The position numbers were made by a program, and so were the translations under genes. The notes under the pieces were generated by a model. It was not told the origin of the DNA, did not search any database, and saw only the letters and a list, made by a program, of their open reading frames with translations. Positions 61,236 through 64,000 of a DNA stretch of 64,000 nt are shown in pieces (positions within the stretch are counted from its first letter, which is position 1; each line of letters starts with the position of its first letter). The DNA is taken from NCBI RefSeq assembly GCF_002288925.2, contig NW_022098002.1, forward strand, positions 3,780,430-3,844,429, read 5' to 3'. Source of the stretch: Delphinapterus leucas (taxonomy: Eukaryota; Chordata; Mammalia; Artiodactyla; Monodontidae).

Positions 61236-63527
61236 AGTTAAGCCTGGCAGCAACGATGAGAGTCTGGATTCCAATGATGACACTGAAGATGGCACAAGTG
61301 GATGGATGTGAATCGCAGGGAGGGAACTAAGAAGAGTGAGAGAGATCCAGGGAGTCAGCGCCTCCCAGGTGGAGGGAGAGCTCATGGGCAGAGACGGAAA
61401 CGGGGGCTCAACCAGCAAAGTGCCGTGAGGGAAGATGACAAATACACCTTCAGACAAGTTGAATGAACATTGAGAAACTGTGTCAAAAATCTTTTTCTCA
61501 AAGAAGCCTCCTGTAAAATGCACCTCCCTTCCAGCCTGTGACATCTCCCCTTAGCGCGCCCGACCCAATTTCCCCGAGGTCTGTTTTCAGATGAGTCATT
61601 TTCTAGCAGGAAAAAAGCTCTTTTATAGACCCAGCAGATGTACGTGTTTTATAGAACGTTTCCCTCAATTCCTGGAGGTCACTGTCCTCTGTAGACTTGG
61701 GGGCTGAGGACACAGAACATGGAGGCTGGTGCCTCGCGGGGACGCAGGACCAGCCCCTCGGCCTCGGCGGCACCCCCTTGCTTACCATCTGCTATAAAGT
61801 CGGTGCCCTGAGCCACGCCTGGCTGTCCTCTGGGTCACGTCGCCCCACCCCCGCCACCCTTTGTGACACGAGGGCCGCCTTGTCACCGTTTCCACTGTCT
61901 CGGGCATCTGGAGCCTTAACCACGTCTGTTCCCAGATCCCTTAGAAACGCAGAAGATGTACGTTGTTGAGGGTGTGTAAGCGAGGGGGAAGCACCGGAAT
62001 GTGCTCGCTGGCGTCCGGGAGCCCCACAGAGGGTGTCGCAAATAATCCGTTCCCAGCCCCTCACTCTTTCACCATGTGCAGTGAGCCCCCTGAGGTCCCA
62101 AGGGCATCTCTGAAGCTCCGCCAGACGACAGGATGCCGAGTGCTCCCGAGTCCTCGTCTGTTGTGTCTGCATCCCCGTGAATCAGGCTGTGGTCTAGTCT
62201 CGACCCAGAAGCGCGCCCCACGGATCAGAGGAGTGTCTGACACACATTGACCTGGGGCTGGAAGAGAAAGCTGGGCTCCAGGAACGTCCTGCCAGAGGCC
62301 TGTCCTTAGGAGACGGTCTCTCAGGGTTTTTTTGCTGATGAAGAGACACCTGTCTGCTGCTGACCTTCTTCTGTTGAAGCCAGAAAACAGGCGACAAAGC
62401 AGCCTCTTACCTCCTGCTGTTTCCTTCCGGGCTGTGCTTTCTGAGGGGCGACACCCTCTATCCAGAGAGACCATACCTGCAAGATGTTAAAGCTACGACC
62501 TCAAAAATGAGTGATCACCGGTCTCAGGAATATAATTATAACCAAATGTGCCCGCAGGTCACGAGCCTTCTCTCCCCTTTTTTAGAAAAATCCAAATACA
62601 GTATAAGCCCTACTTCCCCAGCGGCCCTGTTGAGTGTCTGCAGATTTCATGGGGTGATTATGTCCTGCTGTCTCCTCTAGCTCCAAACCCTTGTTCATGG
62701 ACCCCCTCCATCACTCCTGCTGTCCTGCCCGCACTGAAGGCTGTTGGTTCCCCACCTTGACCCCTTTCTGTCCCCCAGGATGCCCTAAACAGTGCAGTCG
62801 TGTGCAAAAGGTTGGAAATAATGGAAAGGAATCTAAAACTGAATTTGTGCATCTCAGTTGTGACAGTTTATCAGTGTCACCACCTGAGTCACTCACTGGC
62901 CACTCTTGTTTCGTCCCTGGTGTAACACCAGGAAGCAGCGGTCTCTTTAAGGAAGCCTGCTCTCATATCCTGGCTTCCCCTGAAGGCCTTTCTTCCCAAA
63001 ACGCCCATCTCTTAGGCCTGAGCCAAGGAAACCCCCGCAAATTGCTTCCTTCGTAGGAGCCCCGCACGATCCTTTTACAGTACTTAACTGCGTAGGGCAG
63101 CTTCCCTTCCTCTGCTTCAACGTCCCTGTCTCCAGGGCCTTACTTTTCATAATAAAAAATTTATTCAAGTGTTTTCACAAACTAAAGAGTTATGCTCCCT
63201 CTAAAGCTAAATTTTGTCCTCTAACCCAGTGTGGAAATAGCTGCGTCCAGGTATAAGTTAATAGCCATTGTTTTTTTCTGCTACATAATGAAAATCTGAT
63301 TTCAGCAAACGTCACTCCGCGGCCACCATTACAGTGTAGCTCGATGCTGAGGCCCGGGGAGGTCTGTCCAAAAGCTGTGTGGTCAGAGCACGAGTGTGTG
63401 CTTGGACATCATGCAGATGTAGCAAAGCTGAATTCAGTCCACGGCCTGGAGTGTTCGTGCCCTTCCACCAGGGAGACACTTCCCCAGGAAAACAGGACTG
63501 CAGCCCTGATGGTAAGAGTGACCTTGA
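61236..63527. other. Unique intron sequence
   Basis: Nothing recognised; frames (up to 137 codons) lack known domains. Confidence 0.35.
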
Positions 63528-64000
63528 GTTGGTGCAGCCACTACGGAGAACAGTATGGAGGTTCCTCAGAAAACTAAAAATAGAGCTACCATGTGATCCA
63601 GCAACCCCTCTCCTGGGCATATATCTGGACAAAACTATAATTCAAAAAGATACATGCACCCCTATGTTCATAGCAGCACTATTCACAATAGCCAAGACAT
63701 GGAAACAACCTAAATGTCCCTTGACAGATGAATGGATAAAGAAGATGTGGCACATATATACAATGGAACATTACTCAGCCATAAAGAGAAACGAAATTGA
63801 GTTATTTGTAGTGAGGTGGATGGACCTAGAGTCTGTCATACAGAGTGAAGTAAGTCAGAAAGAGAAAAACAAATACCATATGCTAACACATATATATGGA
63901 ATCTAAAAAAAAGAAAGGTTCTGAAGACCCTAGGGGCAGGACAAGAATAAATGGGCAGACATAGAGAATGGACTTGAGGACACAGGGAGGGGGAAGGGTA
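63528..64000 (+). mobile_element. LINE-1 ORF2 C-terminus and 3' UTR, continuing past the window
   Basis: 5'-truncated L1. From 63528 the + strand encodes the end of ORF2 in one open frame ([17 protein letters not shown] near 63577-63627, then KKMWHIYTMEHYSAIKRNE and VRWMDLESVIQSEVSQKEK), with the stop at 63904-63906. The 3' UTR follows (GAGAATGGACTTGAGGACAC at 63965). This part of the ORF2 frame is intact, so the insertion is fairly young. The upstream codons of the same frame (63379-63527) are host sequence. Confidence 0.93.

Noticed and set aside
63379..63906. 175-codon ORF as a host gene
   Set aside because: From about 63528 it is the C-terminus of L1 ORF2; the upstream codons are host sequence fused by chance.

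Overview
This is a stretch of mammalian nuclear genome, almost certainly from a cetacean (whale or dolphin). The main evidence is several copies of the tRNA-derived CHR family of SINEs, including the GC-rich form typical of cetaceans, plus cetartiodactyl-type L1 3' ends and many decayed L2, MIR, MER5 and old L1M relics. Long open frames are few and short, as expected for intron DNA. A run of 10 Ns at 77-86 marks an assembly gap.

The only coding sequence I can support is one 152-bp exon at 10530-10681 on the + strand. It encodes part of the C-terminal ferredoxin-fold anticodon-binding domain of FARS2, the mitochondrial phenylalanyl-tRNA synthetase. It has a good polypyrimidine tract and AG upstream and a GTAAGT donor downstream. 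By recalled human numbering it covers about residues 356-406 and is the second-to-last coding exon. The rest of the window is the 3' end of the preceding intron (1-10529) and the first 53 kb of the following intron (10682-64000). I did not find the last exon, so it probably lies beyond the window.

Layout: 1-680 is a rearranged L1 containing a segment in opposite orientation. 700-10529 holds a 67-bp tandem duplication, ancient repeats, and three CHR SINEs (3297 +, 5839 -, 8039 -). After the exon, 11-13 kb is an old L1 fragment, L2 and an LTR-like relic. 13-19.5 kb is mostly unique sequence, GC-richer at 15.4-17.1 kb. 19.7-20.6 kb is L2. CHR SINEs follow at 22253 (-) and 24092 (+). 25-33 kb contains a potential Z-DNA tract, L2 and MIR. 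34.5-35.4 kb is an old L1 5' region with a very G-rich block. 42-44.2 kb is a long L2 followed by an L1 3' end. 47.7-48.1 kb is an 11-copy 39-bp minisatellite. 49.4-50.7 kb is an L1M. 58.5 kb has a perfect 27-bp inverted repeat. 59.3-59.7 kb is a CHR SINE with an internal 36-bp tandem unit. The window ends in a + strand L1 3' end (63528 onward).

No novel multi-gene system is visible. The most interesting items are structural: the perfect hairpin at 58541-58599, the minisatellite open on both strands, the rearranged L1 at the left end, and oppositely oriented SINEs on either side of the FARS2 exon. Family names for old repeats come from memory of consensus sequences and were not checked by a search.
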